Positions 10,622-23,154 of a stretch of 64,000 nucleotides of DNA are shown here, in pieces. Under the pieces are notes generated by a model. It did no database searches. It had not been told where the DNA came from and worked only from the letters and a program-made list of their open reading frames with translations. Numbering within the stretch: position 1 is the stretch's first letter; each line of letters starts with the position of its first letter. The translations under genes were made by a program, and so were the position numbers. The DNA lies in assembly GCF_051020955.1 (NCBI RefSeq), contig NW_027476470.1:154127-218126 (forward strand), written 5' to 3'. Source of the DNA: Megalopta genalis. Lineage: Eukaryota > Arthropoda > Insecta > Hymenoptera > Halictidae.

Positions 10622-13600
10622 TGCATTCCAAGATAACCCTTCTAATTCGCATTGATTTGAAGATAAATCATGTGTTTCGCTTGGATTTGAAGCTAAGTGG
10701 TTTGTTTCGCATGCTGTTGAAGCTAAATCAAGTGTATCAAAAGTATTTGAAGCTAAACCATTTGCTTCGAATGGATTCGAAGATCAGCCTTCTACTTCGC
10801 ATTGATTTGATGCTAAATCATGTGTTTCGAATGGATTTGAAGCTAACTCGTTTGTTTCGCATGCTGTTGAAGCTAAATCATGTATATCACAAGTATTTGA
10901 AGCTAAACCATTTGTATCGCATTGATTTGAAGCTAAATCATGTGTTTCGCATGGATTTGAAGCTAACTCGTTTGTTTCGCATGCTGTTGAATCTAAATCA
11001 TGTATATCACAAGTATTTGAAGCTAAACCATTTGTATCGCATGGGATCGAAGTTAAGCCTCCTACTTCGCATTGATTTGAAGCTAAATCATGTGTTTCGC
11101 ATGGATTTGAAGCTAACTCGTTTGTTTCGCATGCTGTTGAAGCTAAATCATATATATCACAAGTATTTGAAGCTAAACCATTTGTTTCGCATTTATTCGA
11201 AGCTAAGCCATCTACTTCGCATTGATTTGAGGCTAAATCATGTGTTTCGCTCGGTTTTGAAGCTAACTCGTTTGTTTCGCATGCTGTTGAAGCTAAATCA
11301 TGTATATCACAAGTATTTGAAGCTATATCATACGTTTCGCATGGATTCCAAGATAACCCTTCTAATTCGCATAGATTTGAAGATAAATCATGTGTTTCGC
11401 TTGGATTTGAATGTAACTCATTTGTTTCGCATGCTGTAGAAGCTAAATCATGTATATCACAAGTATTTGAAGCTAAACCATTTGCTTCGCATGGATTCGA
11501 AGATCAGCCTTCTACTTCGCATTGATTTGAAGCTAAATCATGTGTTTCGCATGGATTTGAAGCTAACTCGTTTGTTTCGCATGCTGTTGAAGCTAAATCA
11601 TATATATCACAAGTATTTGAAGCTAAACCATTTGTTTCGAATTTATTCGAAGCTAAGCCATCTACTTCGCATTGATTTGAGGCTAAATCATGTGTTTCGC
11701 TCGGTTTTGAAGCTAACTCGTTTGTTTCGCATGCTGTTGAAGCTAAATCATGTATATCACAAGTATTTGAAGCTATATCATACGTTTCGCATGGATTCCA
11801 AGATAACCCTTCTAATTCGCATTGATTTGAAGATAAATCATGTGTTTCGCTTGGATTTGAAGCTAAGTCGTTTGTTTCGCATGCTGTTGAAGCTAAATCA
11901 AGTGTATCAAAAGTATTTGAAGCTAAACCATTTGCTTCGCATGGATTCGAAGATCAGCCTTCTACTTCGCATTGATTTGAGGCTAAATCATGTGTTCCGC
12001 ATGGATTTTAAGCTAACTCGTTTGTATCGCATGCTGTTGAAGCTAAATCATATATATCACAAGTATTTGAAGCTAAACCATTTGTTTCGCATTTATTACA
12101 AGCTAAGCCTTCTACTTCGCATTGATTTGAGGCTAAATCATGTGTTTCGCTTGGTTTTGAAGCTAACTCGTTTTTTTCGCATGCAGTTGTAACTAAATCA
12201 TGTATATCACAAGTATTTGAAGCTAAACCATTTGCTTCGCATGGATTCGAAGATCAGCCTTCTACTTCGCATTGATTTTAATCTAAATCATGTGTTTCGC
12301 ATGGATTTGAAGCTAACTCGTTTGTTTCGCATGCAGTTGAAGCTGAATCATGTATATCACAAGTATTTGAAGCTAAACCATTTGTTACGCATGGTTTCGA
12401 AGATCAGCCTTCTACTTCGCATTGATTTGAAGCTAAATCATGTGTTTCGCATGGATTTGAAGCTAACTCGTTTGTTTCGCATGCTGTTGAAGCTAAATCA
12501 TATATATCACAAGTATTTGAAGCTAAACCATTTGTTTCGCATTTATTCGAAAGCTAAGCCTTCTACTTCGCATTGATTTGAGGCTAAATCATGTGTTTCG
12601 CTTGGTTTTGAAGCTAACTCGTATTTTTCGCATGCTGTTGAAGCTAAATCATGTATATCACAAGTATTTGAAGCTATATCATACGTTTCGCATGGATTCC
12701 AAGACGACCCTTCTAATTCGCATTGATTTGAAGCTAAATCATGTGTTTTGCAAGGATTTGAAGCTAACTCGTTTGTTTCGCATGCTGTTGAAGCTAACTC
12801 AAGTGTATCAAAAGTATTTGAAGCTAAACCATTTGCTTCGCATGGATTCGAAGATCAGCCTTCTACTTCGCATTGATTTGAAGCTAAATCATGTGTTTCG
12901 CATGGATTTGAAGCTAACTCGTTTGTTTCGCATGCTGTTGAAGCTAAATCATGTATATCACAAGTATTTGAAGCTAAACCATTTGTTACGCATGGATTCG
13001 AAGATCAGCCTTCTACTTCGCATTGATTTGATGCTAAATCATGTGTTTCGCATGGATTTGAAGCTAACGCGTTTGTTTCGCATGCTGTTGAAGCTAAATC
13101 ATATACATCACAAGTATTTGAAGCTAAACCATTTGTTACGCATGGATTCGAAGATCAGCCTTCTACTTCGCATTGATTTGAAGCTAAATCATGTGTTTCG
13201 CATGGATTTGAAGATAACTCGTTTGTTTCGCATGCTGTTGAAACTAAATCATATATATCACAAGTATTTGAAGCTAAACCATTTGTTTCGCATTTATTCG
13301 AAAGCTAAGCCTTCTACTTCGCATTGATTTGAGGCTAAATCATGTGTTTCGCTTGGTTTTGAAGCTAACTCGTATTTTTCGCATGCTGTTGAAGCTAAAT
13401 CAAGTGTATCAAAAGTATTTGAAGCTAAACCATTTGCTTCGCATGGATTCGAAGATCAGCCTTCTACTTCGCATTGATTTGAGGCTAAATCATGTGTTCC
13501 GCATGGATTTTAAGCTAACTCGTTTGTATCGCATGCTGTTGAAGCTAAATCATATATATCACAAGTATTTGAAGCTAAACCATTTGTTTCGCATTTATTA

Positions 13601-13718
13601 CAAGCTAAGCCTTCTACTTCGCATTGATTTGAGGCTAAATCATGTGTTTCGCTTGGTTTTGAAGCTAACTCGTTTTTTTCGCATGCAGTTGTAACTAAAT
13701 CATGTATATCACAAGTAT
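10622..13718. repeat. 3122-bp HOR, copy 2
   Basis: This repeats 7500-10621 in order, including the tetramer junction at 10922. Private changes include C to T at the CpG at 12749 and CTAAGTGG for CTAAGTCG near 10698. It ends near 13718, where the array continues with a block like 9095-9454 instead of restarting the HOR. Confidence 0.88.
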
Positions 13719-14255
13719 TTGAAGCTAAACCATTTGCTTCGCATGGATTCGAAGATCAGCCTTCTACTTCGCATTGATTTTAATCTAAATCATGTGTTTC
13801 GCATGGATTTGAAGCTAACTCGTTTGTTTCGCATGCAGTTGAAGCTGAATCATGTATATCACAAGTATTTGAAGCTAAACCATTTGTTACGCATGGTTTC
13901 GAAGATCAGCCTTCTACTTCGCATTGATTTGAAGCTAAATCATGTGTTTCGCATGGATTTGAAGCTAACTCGTTTGTTTCGCATGCTGTTGAAGCTAAAT
14001 CATATATATCACAAGTATTTGAAGCTAAACCATTTGTTTCGCATTTATTAGAAGCTAAGCCTTCTACTTCGCATTGATTCGAGGCTAAATCATGTGTTTC
14101 GCTTGGTTTTGAAGCTAACTCGTTTTTTTCGCATGCAGTTGTAGCTAAATCATGTATATCACAAGTATTTGAAGCTAAACCGTTTGCTTCGCATGGATTC
14201 GAAGATCAGCCTTCTACTTCGCATTGATTTTAATCTAAATCATGTGTTTCGCATG

Positions 14256-14315
14256 GATTTGAAGATCAGCCTTCTACTTCGCATTGATTTGAAGCTGAAT
14301 CATGTATATCACAAG
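14256..14315. repeat. Shuffled pentamer with hybrid N/E and K/V monomers
   Basis: The third monomer starts as N (GATTTGAAG) and ends as E (ATCAGCC...CGCATT). The fourth starts as K and ends as V (GAATCATGTATATCACAAG). Total length stays 150 bp, so two compensating exchanges or one conversion tract are needed. Copies start at 23413, 26116, 51718, 54540, 60362 and 61262. Confidence 0.85.
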
Positions 14316-15430
14316 TATTTGAAGCTAAACCATTTGTTACGCATGGATTCGAAGATCAGCCTTCTACTTCGCATTGATTTGAAGCTAAATCATGTGTTTC
14401 GCATGGATTTGAAGCTAACTCGTTTGTTTCGCATGCTGTTGTAGCTAAATCATATATATCACAAGTATTTGAAGCTAAACCATTTGTTTCGCATTTATTC
14501 GAAAGCTAAGCCTTCTACTTCGCATTGATTTGAGGCTAAATCATGTGTTTCGCTTGGTTTTGAAGCTAACTCGTATTTTTCGCATGCTGTTGAAGCTAAA
14601 TCATGTATATCACAAGTATTTGAAGCTATATCATACGTTTCGCATGGATTCCAAGACGACACTTCTAATTCGCATTGATTTGAAGCTAAATCATGTGTTT
14701 CGCATGGATTTGAAGCTAACTCGTTTGTTTCGCATGGTGTTGAAGCTAAATCATGTATATCACAAGTATTTGAAGCTAAACCATTTGTTACGCATGTATT
14801 CGAAGATCAGCCTTCTACTTAGCATTGATTTGATGCTAAATCATGTGTTTCGCATGGATTTGAAGCTAACGCGTTTGTTTCGCATGCTTTTGAAGCTAAA
14901 TCATGTATATCACAAGCATTTGAAGCTAAACCATTTGCTTCGCATGGATTCGAAGATCAGCCTTCTACTTCGCATTGATTTGATGATAAATCATGTGTTT
15001 CGCATGGATTTGAAGCTAACTCGTTTGTTTCGCATGCTGTTGAAGCTAAATCATGTATATCACAAGTATTTGAAGCTAAACCATTTGCTTCGCATGGATT
15101 CGAAGATCAGCCTTCTACTTCGCATTGATTTTAATCTAAATCATGTCTTTCGCATGGATTTGAAGCTAACTCGTTTGTTTCGCATGCAGTTGAAGCTGAA
15201 TCATGTATATCACAAGTATTTGAAGCTAAACCATTTGTTACGCATGGATTCGAGGATCAGCCTTCTACTTCGCATTGATTTGAAGCTAAATCATGTGTTT
15301 CGCATGGATTTGAAGATAACTCGTTTGTTTCGCATGCTGTTGAAGCTAAATCATATATATCACAAGTATTTGAAGCTAAACCATTTGTTTCGCATTTATT
15401 CGAAAGCTAAGCCTTCTACTTCGCATTGAT

Positions 15431-16932
15431 TTGAGGCTAAATCATGTGTTTCGCTTGGTTTTGAAGCTAACTCGTATTTTTCGCATGCTGTTGAAGCTAA
15501 ATCATGTATATCACAAGTATTTGAAGCTATATCATACGTTTCGCATGGATTCCAAGACGACCCTTCTAATTCGCATTGATTTGAAGCTAAATCATGCGTT
15601 TCGCAAGGATTTGAAGCTAACTCGTTTGTTTCGCATGCTGTTGAAGCTAACTCAAGTGTATCAAAAGTATTTGAAGCTAAACCATATGCTTCGCATGGAT
15701 ACGAAGATCAGCCTTCTACTTCGCATTGATTTGAAGCTAAATCATGTGTTTCGCATGGATTTGAAGCTAACGCGTTTGTTTCGCATGCTGTTGAAGCTAA
15801 ATCATATACATCACAAGTATTTGAAGCTAAACCATTTGTTACGCATGGTTTCGAAGATCAGCCTTCTACTTCGCATTGATTTTAATCTAAGTCATGTGTT
15901 TCGCATGGATTTGAAGCTAACTCGTTTGTTTCGCATGCAGTTGAAGCTGAATCATGTATATCACAAGTATTTGAAGCTAAACCATTTGTTACGCATGGTT
16001 TCGAAGATCAGCCTTCTACTTCGCATTGATTTGAAGCTAAATCATGTGTTTCGCATGGATTTGAAGCTAACTCGTTTGTTTCGCATGCTGTTGAAGCTAA
16101 ATCATATATATCACAAGTATTTGAAGCTAAACCATTTGTTTCGCATTTATTCGAAAGCTAAGCCTTCTACTTCGCATTGATTTGAGGCTAAATCATGTGT
16201 TTCGCTTGGTTTTGAAGCTAACTCGTATTTTTCGCATGCTGTTGAAGCTAAATCATGTATATCACAAGTATTTGAAGCTATATCATACGTTTCGCATGGA
16301 TTCCAAGACGACCCTTCTAATTCGCATTGATTTGAAGCTAAATCATGTGTTTCGCAAGGATTTGAAGCTAACTCGTTTGTTTCGCATGCTGTTGAAGCTA
16401 ACTCAAGTGTATCAAAAGTATTTGAAGCTAAACCATTTGCTTCGCATGGATTCGAAGATCAGCCTTCTACTTCGCATTGATTTGAAGCTAAATCATGTGT
16501 TTCGCATGGATTTGAAGCTAACTCGTTTGTTTCGCATGCTGTTGAAGCTAAATCATGTATATCACAAGTATTTGAAGCTAAACCATTTGTTACGCATGGA
16601 TTCGAAGATCAGCCTTCTACTTCGCATTGATTTGATGCTAAATCATGTGTTTCGCATGGATTTGAAGCTAACGCGTTTGTTTCGCATGCTGTTGAAGCTA
16701 AATCATATACATCACAAGTATTTGAAGCTAAACCATTTGATACGCATGGATTCGAAGATCAGCCTTCTACTTCGCATTGATTTGAAGCTAAATCATGTGT
16801 TTCGCATGGATTTGAAGATAACTCGTTTGTTTCGCATGCTGTTGAAACTAAATCATATATATCACAAGTATTTGAAGCTAAACCATTTGTTTCGCATTTA
16901 TTCGAAAGCTAAGCCTTCTACTTCGCATTGAT
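15431..16932. repeat. Two consecutive 751-bp sub-blocks (15431-16181, 16182-16932)
   Basis: Each sub-block is five pentamers, one of them 151 bp long, bounded by the CGAAAGC marker. They share their first two to three pentamers and differ inside. The second type recurs at 1684, 9456, 12578, 45567, 50340 and 53162, so it is a widely distributed cassette. Confidence 0.8.
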
Positions 16933-17343
16933 TTGAGGCTAAATCATGTGTTTCGCTTGGTTTTGAAGCTAACTCGTATTTTTCGCATGCTGTTGAAGAT
17001 AAATCATGTATATCACAAGTATTTGAAGCTATATAATACGTTTCGCATGGATTCCAAGATAACCCTTCTAATTCGCATTGATTTGAAACTAAATCATGTG
17101 TTTCGCATGGATTTGAAGCTAACTCGTTTGTTTCGCATGCTGTTGAAGCTAACTCAAGTGTATCAAAAGTATTTGAAGCTAAACCATTTGCTTCGCATGG
17201 ATTCGAAGATCAGCCTTCTACTTCGCATTGATTTGAAGCTAAATCATGTGTTTCGCATGGATTTGAAGCTAACTCGTTTGTTTCGCATGCTGTTGAAGCT
17301 AAATCATGTATATCACAAGTATTTGAAGCTAAACCATTTGTTT

Positions 17344-19064
17344 CGCATTTATTAGAAGCTAAGCCTTCTACTTCGCATTGATTTGAGGCTAAATCATGTG
17401 TTTCGCTTGGTTTTGAAGCTAACTCGTTTTTTTCGCATGCAGTTGTAGCTAAATCATGTATATCACAAGTATTTGAAGCTAAACCGTTTGCTTCGCATGG
17501 ATTCGAAGATCAGCCTTCTACTTCGCATTGATTTTAATCTAAATCATGTGTTTCGCATGGATTTGAAGCTAACGCGTTTGTTTCGCATGCTGTTGAAGCT
17601 AAATCATATACATCACAAGTATTTGAAGCTAAACCATTTGTTACGCATGGATTCGAAGATCAGCCTTCTACTTCGCATTGATTTGAAGCTAAATCATGTG
17701 TTTCGCATGGATTTGAAGATAACTCGTTTGTTTCGCATGCTGTTGAAGCTAAATCATATATATCACAAGTATTTGAAGCTAAACCATTTGTTTCGCATTT
17801 ATTCGAAAGCTAAGCCTTCTACTTCGCATTGATTTGAGGCTAAATCATGTGTTTCGCTTGGTTTTGAAGCTAACTCGTATTTTTCGCATGCTGTTGAAGC
17901 TAAATCATGTATATCACAAGTATTTGAAGCTATATCATACGTTTCGCATGGATTCCAAGAAAACCCTTCTAATTCGCATTGATTTGAAGCTAAATCATGT
18001 GTTTCGCATGGATTTGAAGCTAACTCGTTTGTTTCGCATGGTGTTGAAGCTAAATCATGTATATCACAAGTATTTGAAGCTAAACCATTTGTTACGCATG
18101 TATTCGAAGATCAGCCTTCTACTTAGCATTGATTTGATGCTAAATCATGTGTTTCGCATGGATTTGAAGCTAACGCGTTTGTTTCGCATGCTTTTGAAGC
18201 TAAATCATGTATATCACAAGCATTTGAAGCTAAACCATTTGCTTCGCATGGATTCGAAGATCAGCCTTCTACTTCGCATTGATTTGATGATAAATCATGT
18301 GTTTCGCATGGATTTGAAGCTAACTCGTTTGTTTCGCATGCTGTTGAAGCTAAATCATGTATATCACAAGTATTTGAAGCTAAACCATTTGCTTCGCATG
18401 GATTCGAAGATCAGCCTTCTACTTCGCATTGATTTTAATCTAAATCATGTGTTTCGCATGGATTTGAAGCTAACTCGTTTGTTTCGCATTCAGTTGAAGC
18501 TGAATCATGTATATCACAAGTATTTGAAGCTAAACCATTTGTTACGCATGGATTCGAGGATCAGCCTTCTACTTCGCATTGATTTGAAGCTAAATCATGT
18601 GTTTCGCATGGATTTGAAGATAACTCGTTTGTTTCGCATGCTGTTGAAGCTAAATCATATATATCACAAGTATTTGAAGCTAAACCATTTGTTTCGCATT
18701 TATTCGAAAGCTAAGCCTTCTACTTCGCATTGATTTGAGGCTAAATCATGTGTTTCGCTTGGTTTTGAAGCTAACTCGTATTTTTCGCATGCTGTTGAAG
18801 CTAAATCATGTATATCACAAGTATTTGAAGCTATATCATACGTTTCGCATGGATTCCAAGACGACCCTTCTAATTCGCATTGATTTGAAGCTAAATCATG
18901 CGTTTCGCAAGGATTTGAAGCTAACTCGTTTGTTTCGCATGCTGTTGAAGCTAACTCAAGTGTATCAAAAGTATTTGAAGCTAAACCATATGCTTCGCAT
19001 GGATACGAAGATCAGCCTTCTACTTCGCATTGATTTGAAGCTAAATCATGTGTTTCGCATGGAT
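17344..19064. repeat. 3304-bp HOR, copy 2 (partial)
   Basis: This matches copy 1 at +3304 through most of its length, apart from the segment after 17534 where an AACGCG pentamer replaces the shuffled N/E-K/V pentamer. It stops matching near 19064, where a cluster of one-base indels begins. Confidence 0.75.
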
Positions 19065-20390
19065 TTGAAGGCTAACGCGTTTGTTCGCATGCTGTTGAAG
19101 CTAAATCATATACATCACAAGTATTGAAGCTAAACCATTTGTTACGCATGGTTTCGAAGATCAGCCTTCTACTTCGCATTGATTTGAAAGCTAAATCATG
19201 TGTTACGCATGGATTTGAAGCTAACTCGTTTGTTTCGCATGCTGTTGAAGCTAAATCATATATATCACAAGTATTTGAAGCTAAACCATTTGTTACGCAT
19301 GTATTCGAAGATCAGCCTTCTACTTAGCATTGATTTGATGCTAAATCATGTGTTTCGCATGGATTTGAAGCTAACGCGTTTGTTTCGCATGCTTTTGAAG
19401 CTAAATCATGTATATCACAAGCATTTGAAGCTAAACCATTTGCTTCGCATGGATTCGAAGATCAGCCTTCTACTTCGCATTGATTTGATGATAAATCATG
19501 TGTTTCGCATGGATTTGAAGCTAACTCGTTTGTTTCGCATGCTGTTGAAGCTAAATCATGTATATCACAAGTATTTGAAGCTAAACCATTTGCTTCGCAT
19601 GGATTCGAAGATCAGCCTTCTACTTCGCATTGATTTTAATCTAAATCATGTGTTTCGCATGGATTTGAAGCTAACTCGTTTGTTTCGCATTCAGTTGAAG
19701 CTGAATCATGTATATCACAAGTATTTGAAGCTAAACCATTTGTTACGCATGGATTCGAGGATCAGCCTTCTACTTCGCATTGATTTGACCTAAATCATGT
19801 GTTTCGCATGGATTTGAAGATAACTCGTTTGTTTCGCATGCTGTTGAAGCTAAATCATATATATCACAAGTATTTGAAGCTAAACCATTTGTTTCGCATT
19901 TATTCGAAAGCTAAGCCTTCTACTTCGCATTGATTTGAGGCTAAATCATGTGTTTCGCTTGGTTTTGAAGCTAACTCGTATTTTTCGCATGCTGTTGAAG
20001 CTAAATCATGTATATCACAAGTATTTGAAGCTATATCATACGTTTCGCATGGATTCCAAGACGACCCTTCTAATTCGCATTGATTTGAAGCTAAATCATG
20101 CGTTTCGCAAGGATTGAAGCTAACTCGTTTGTTTCGCATGCTGTTGAAGCTAACTCAAGTGTATCAAAAGTATTTGAAGCTAAACCATATGCTTCGCATG
20201 GATACGAAGATCAGCCTTCTACTTCGCATTGATTTGAAGCTAAATCATGTGTTTCGCATGGATTTGAAGCTAACGCGTTTGTTTCGCATGCTGTTGAAGC
20301 TAAATCATATACATCACAAGTATTTGAAGCTAAACCATTTGTTACGCATGGTTTCGAAGATCAGCCTTCTACTTCGCATTGATTTGAAGC
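18100..20390. repeat. 1200-bp direct duplication, indel-damaged
   Basis: The block near 18100-19180 recurs at about 19300-20390 (+1200 in round terms). Shared markers are ACTTAGCATT, CGCATGCTTTTG, CGCATTCAGTTG, GATTCGAGGATC and the CATATGCTTCG form of P. Several one-base gains and losses fall in the second copy and at the joint. Confidence 0.75.
19065..20120. repeat. Cluster of one-base indels inside the array
   Basis: Against neighbouring pentamers I read +G near 19071, -T near 19084, -T near 19125, +A near 19188, a one-base loss (GACCTAAATC for GAAGCTAAATC) near 19789 and -T near 20115. Equivalent positions at 24588-25187 and 27291-27890 are intact. This may be true local decay or local assembly error; the sequence alone cannot decide. 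Confidence 0.8.
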
Positions 20391-20534
20391 TAAATCATGT
20401 GTTACGCATGGATTTGAAGCTAACTCGTTTGTTTCGCATGCTGTTGAAGCTAAATCATATATATCACAAGTATTTGAAGCTAAACCATTTGTTTCGCATT
20501 TATTCGAAAGCTAAGCCTTCTACTTCGCATTGAT

Positions 20535-23154
20535 TTGAGGCTAAATCATGTGTTTCGCTTGGTTTTGAAGCTAACTCGTATTTTTCGCATCCTGTTGAAG
20601 CTAAATCATGTATATCACAAGTATTTGAAGCTATATCATACGTTTCGCATGGATTCCAAGACGACCCTTCTAATTCGCATTGATTTGAAGCTAAATCATG
20701 TGTTTCGCAAGGATTTGAAGCTAACTCGTTTGTTTCGCATGCTGTTGAAGCTAACTCAAGTGTATCAAAAGTATTTGAAGCTAAACCATTTGCTTCGCAT
20801 GGATTCGAAGATCAGCCTTCTACTTCGCATTGATTTGAGGCTAAATCATGTGTTCCGCATGGATTTTAAGCTAACTCGTTTGTATCGCATGCTGTTGAAG
20901 CTAAATCATATATATCACAAGTATTTGAAGCTAAACCATTTGTTTCGCATTTATTACAAGCTAAGCCTTGTACTTCGCATTGATTTGAGGCTAAATCATG
21001 TGTTTCGCTTGGTTTTGAAGCTAACTCGTTTTTTTCGCATGCAGTTGTAACTAAATCATGTATATCACAAGTATTTGAAGCTAAACCATTTGCTTCGCAT
21101 GGATTCGAAGATCAGCCTTCTACTTCGCATTGATTTTAATCTAAATCATGTGTTTCGCATGGATTTGAAGCTAAGTCGTTTGTTTCGCATGCAGTTGAAG
21201 CTGAATCATGTATATCACAAGTATTTGAAGCTAAACCATTTGTTACGCATGGTTTCGAAGATCAGCCTTCTACTTCGCATTGATTTGAAGCTAAATCATG
21301 TGTTTCGCAAGGATTTGAAGCTAACTCGTTTGTTTCGCATGCTGTTGAAGCTAACTCAAGTGTATCAAAAGTATTTGAAGCTAAACTATTCGTTTCGCGT
21401 GGATTCGAAGATAAGCATTCCACTTCGCATTGATTTGATGCTAAATCATGTGTTTCGCATGGATTTGAAGCTAACTCGTTTGTTTCGCATGCTGTTGAAG
21501 CTAAATCATGTATATCACAAGTATTTGAAGCTAAACCATTTGTTACGCATGGATTCGAAGATCAGCCTTCTACTTCGCATTGATTTGATGCTAAATCATG
21601 TGTTTCGCATGGATTTGAAGCTAACGCGTTTGTTTCGCATGCTGTTGAAGCTAAATCATATACATCACAAGTATTTGAAGCAAAACCATTTGTTACGCAT
21701 GGATTCGAAGATCAGCCTTCTACTTCGCATTGATTTGAAGCTAAATCATGTGTTTCGCATGGATTTGAAGATAACTCGTTTGTTTCGCATGCTGTTGAAA
21801 CTAAATCATATATATCACAAGTATTTGAAGCTAAACCATTTGTTTCGCATTTATTCGAAAGCTAAGCCTTCTACTTCGCATTGATTTGAGGCTAAATCAT
21901 GTGTTTCGCTTGGTTTTGAAGCTAACTCGTATTTTTCGCATGCTGTTGAAGATAAATCATGTATATCACAAGTATTTGAAGCTATATAATACGTTTCGCA
22001 TGGATTCCAAGATAACCCTTCTAATTCGCATTGATTTGAAACTAAATCATGTGTTTCGCATGGATTTGAAGCTAACTCGTTTGTTTCGCATGCTGTTGAA
22101 ACTAAATCATATATATCACAAGTATTTGAAGCTAAACTATTTGTATCGGATGGGATCGACGATAAGCCTCCTACTTCGCATTGATTTGAAGCTAAATCAT
22201 GTGTTTCGCATGGATTTGAAGCTAACTCGTTTGTATCGCACGCTGTTGAAGCTAAATCATATATATCACAAGTATTTGAAGCTAAACCATTTGTTTCGCA
22301 TTTATTACAAGCTAAGCCTTCTACTTCGCATTGATTTGAGGCTAAATCATGTGTTTCGCTTGGTTTTGAAGCTAACTCGTTTTTTTCGCATGCAGTTGTA
22401 GCTAAATCATGTATATCACAAGTATTTGAAGCTAAACCGTTTGCTTCGCATGGATTCGAAGATCAGCCTTCTACTTCGCATTGATTTGAAGCTAAATCAT
22501 GTGTTTCGCAAGGATTTGAAGCTAACTCGTTTGTTTCGCATGCTGTTGAAGCTAACTCAAGTGTATCAAAAGTATTTGAAGCTAAACCATTTGCTTCGCA
22601 TGGATTCGAAGATCAGCCTTCTACTTCGCATTGATTTGAAGCTAAATCATGTGTTTCGCATGGATTTGAAGCTAACTCGTTTGTTTCGCATGCTGTTGAA
22701 GCTAAATCATGTATATCACAAGTATTTGAAGCTAAACCATTTGTTACGCATGGATTCGAAGATCAGCCTTCTACTTCGCATTGATTTGATGCTAAATCAT
22801 GTGTTTCGCATGGATTTGAAGCTAACGCGTTTGTTTCGCATGCTGTTGAAGCTAAATCATATACATCACAAGTATTTGAAGCTAAACCATTTGTTACGCA
22901 TGGATTCGAAGATCAGCCTTCTACTTCGCATTGATTTGAGGCTAAATCATGTGTTTCGCTTGGATTTGAAGCTAACTCGTTTGTTTCGCATGCTGTTGAA
23001 GCTAAATCATATATATCACAAGTATTTGAAGCTAAACTATTTGTATCGGATGGGATCGAAGATAAGCCTCCTACTTCGCATTGATTTGAAGCTAAATCAT
23101 GTGTTTCGCATGGATTTGAAGCTAACTCGTTTGTATCGCACGCTGTTGAAGCTA
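20535..23154. repeat. Mosaic block of pentamers
   Basis: This part does not form a clear tandem HOR. Pieces match elsewhere: about 21886-22401 resembles 46318-46833, and 20800-21280 resembles 1000-1500. It holds the GGATGGGATCGACGATAAGCC and GGATGGGATCGAAG forms of E and the CGCACGCTG form of the N/V junction. Confidence 0.7.

Larger units (their letters stand above)
14040..17343. repeat. 3304-bp HOR, copy 1
   Basis: Segments at 14040-14240 and 14500-15760 recur at +3304. The block has four 151-bp pentamers, matching 3304 = 110 x 30 + 4. It also holds a run of two 751-bp sub-blocks and the ACTTAGCATT subtype of E. Confidence 0.78.
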
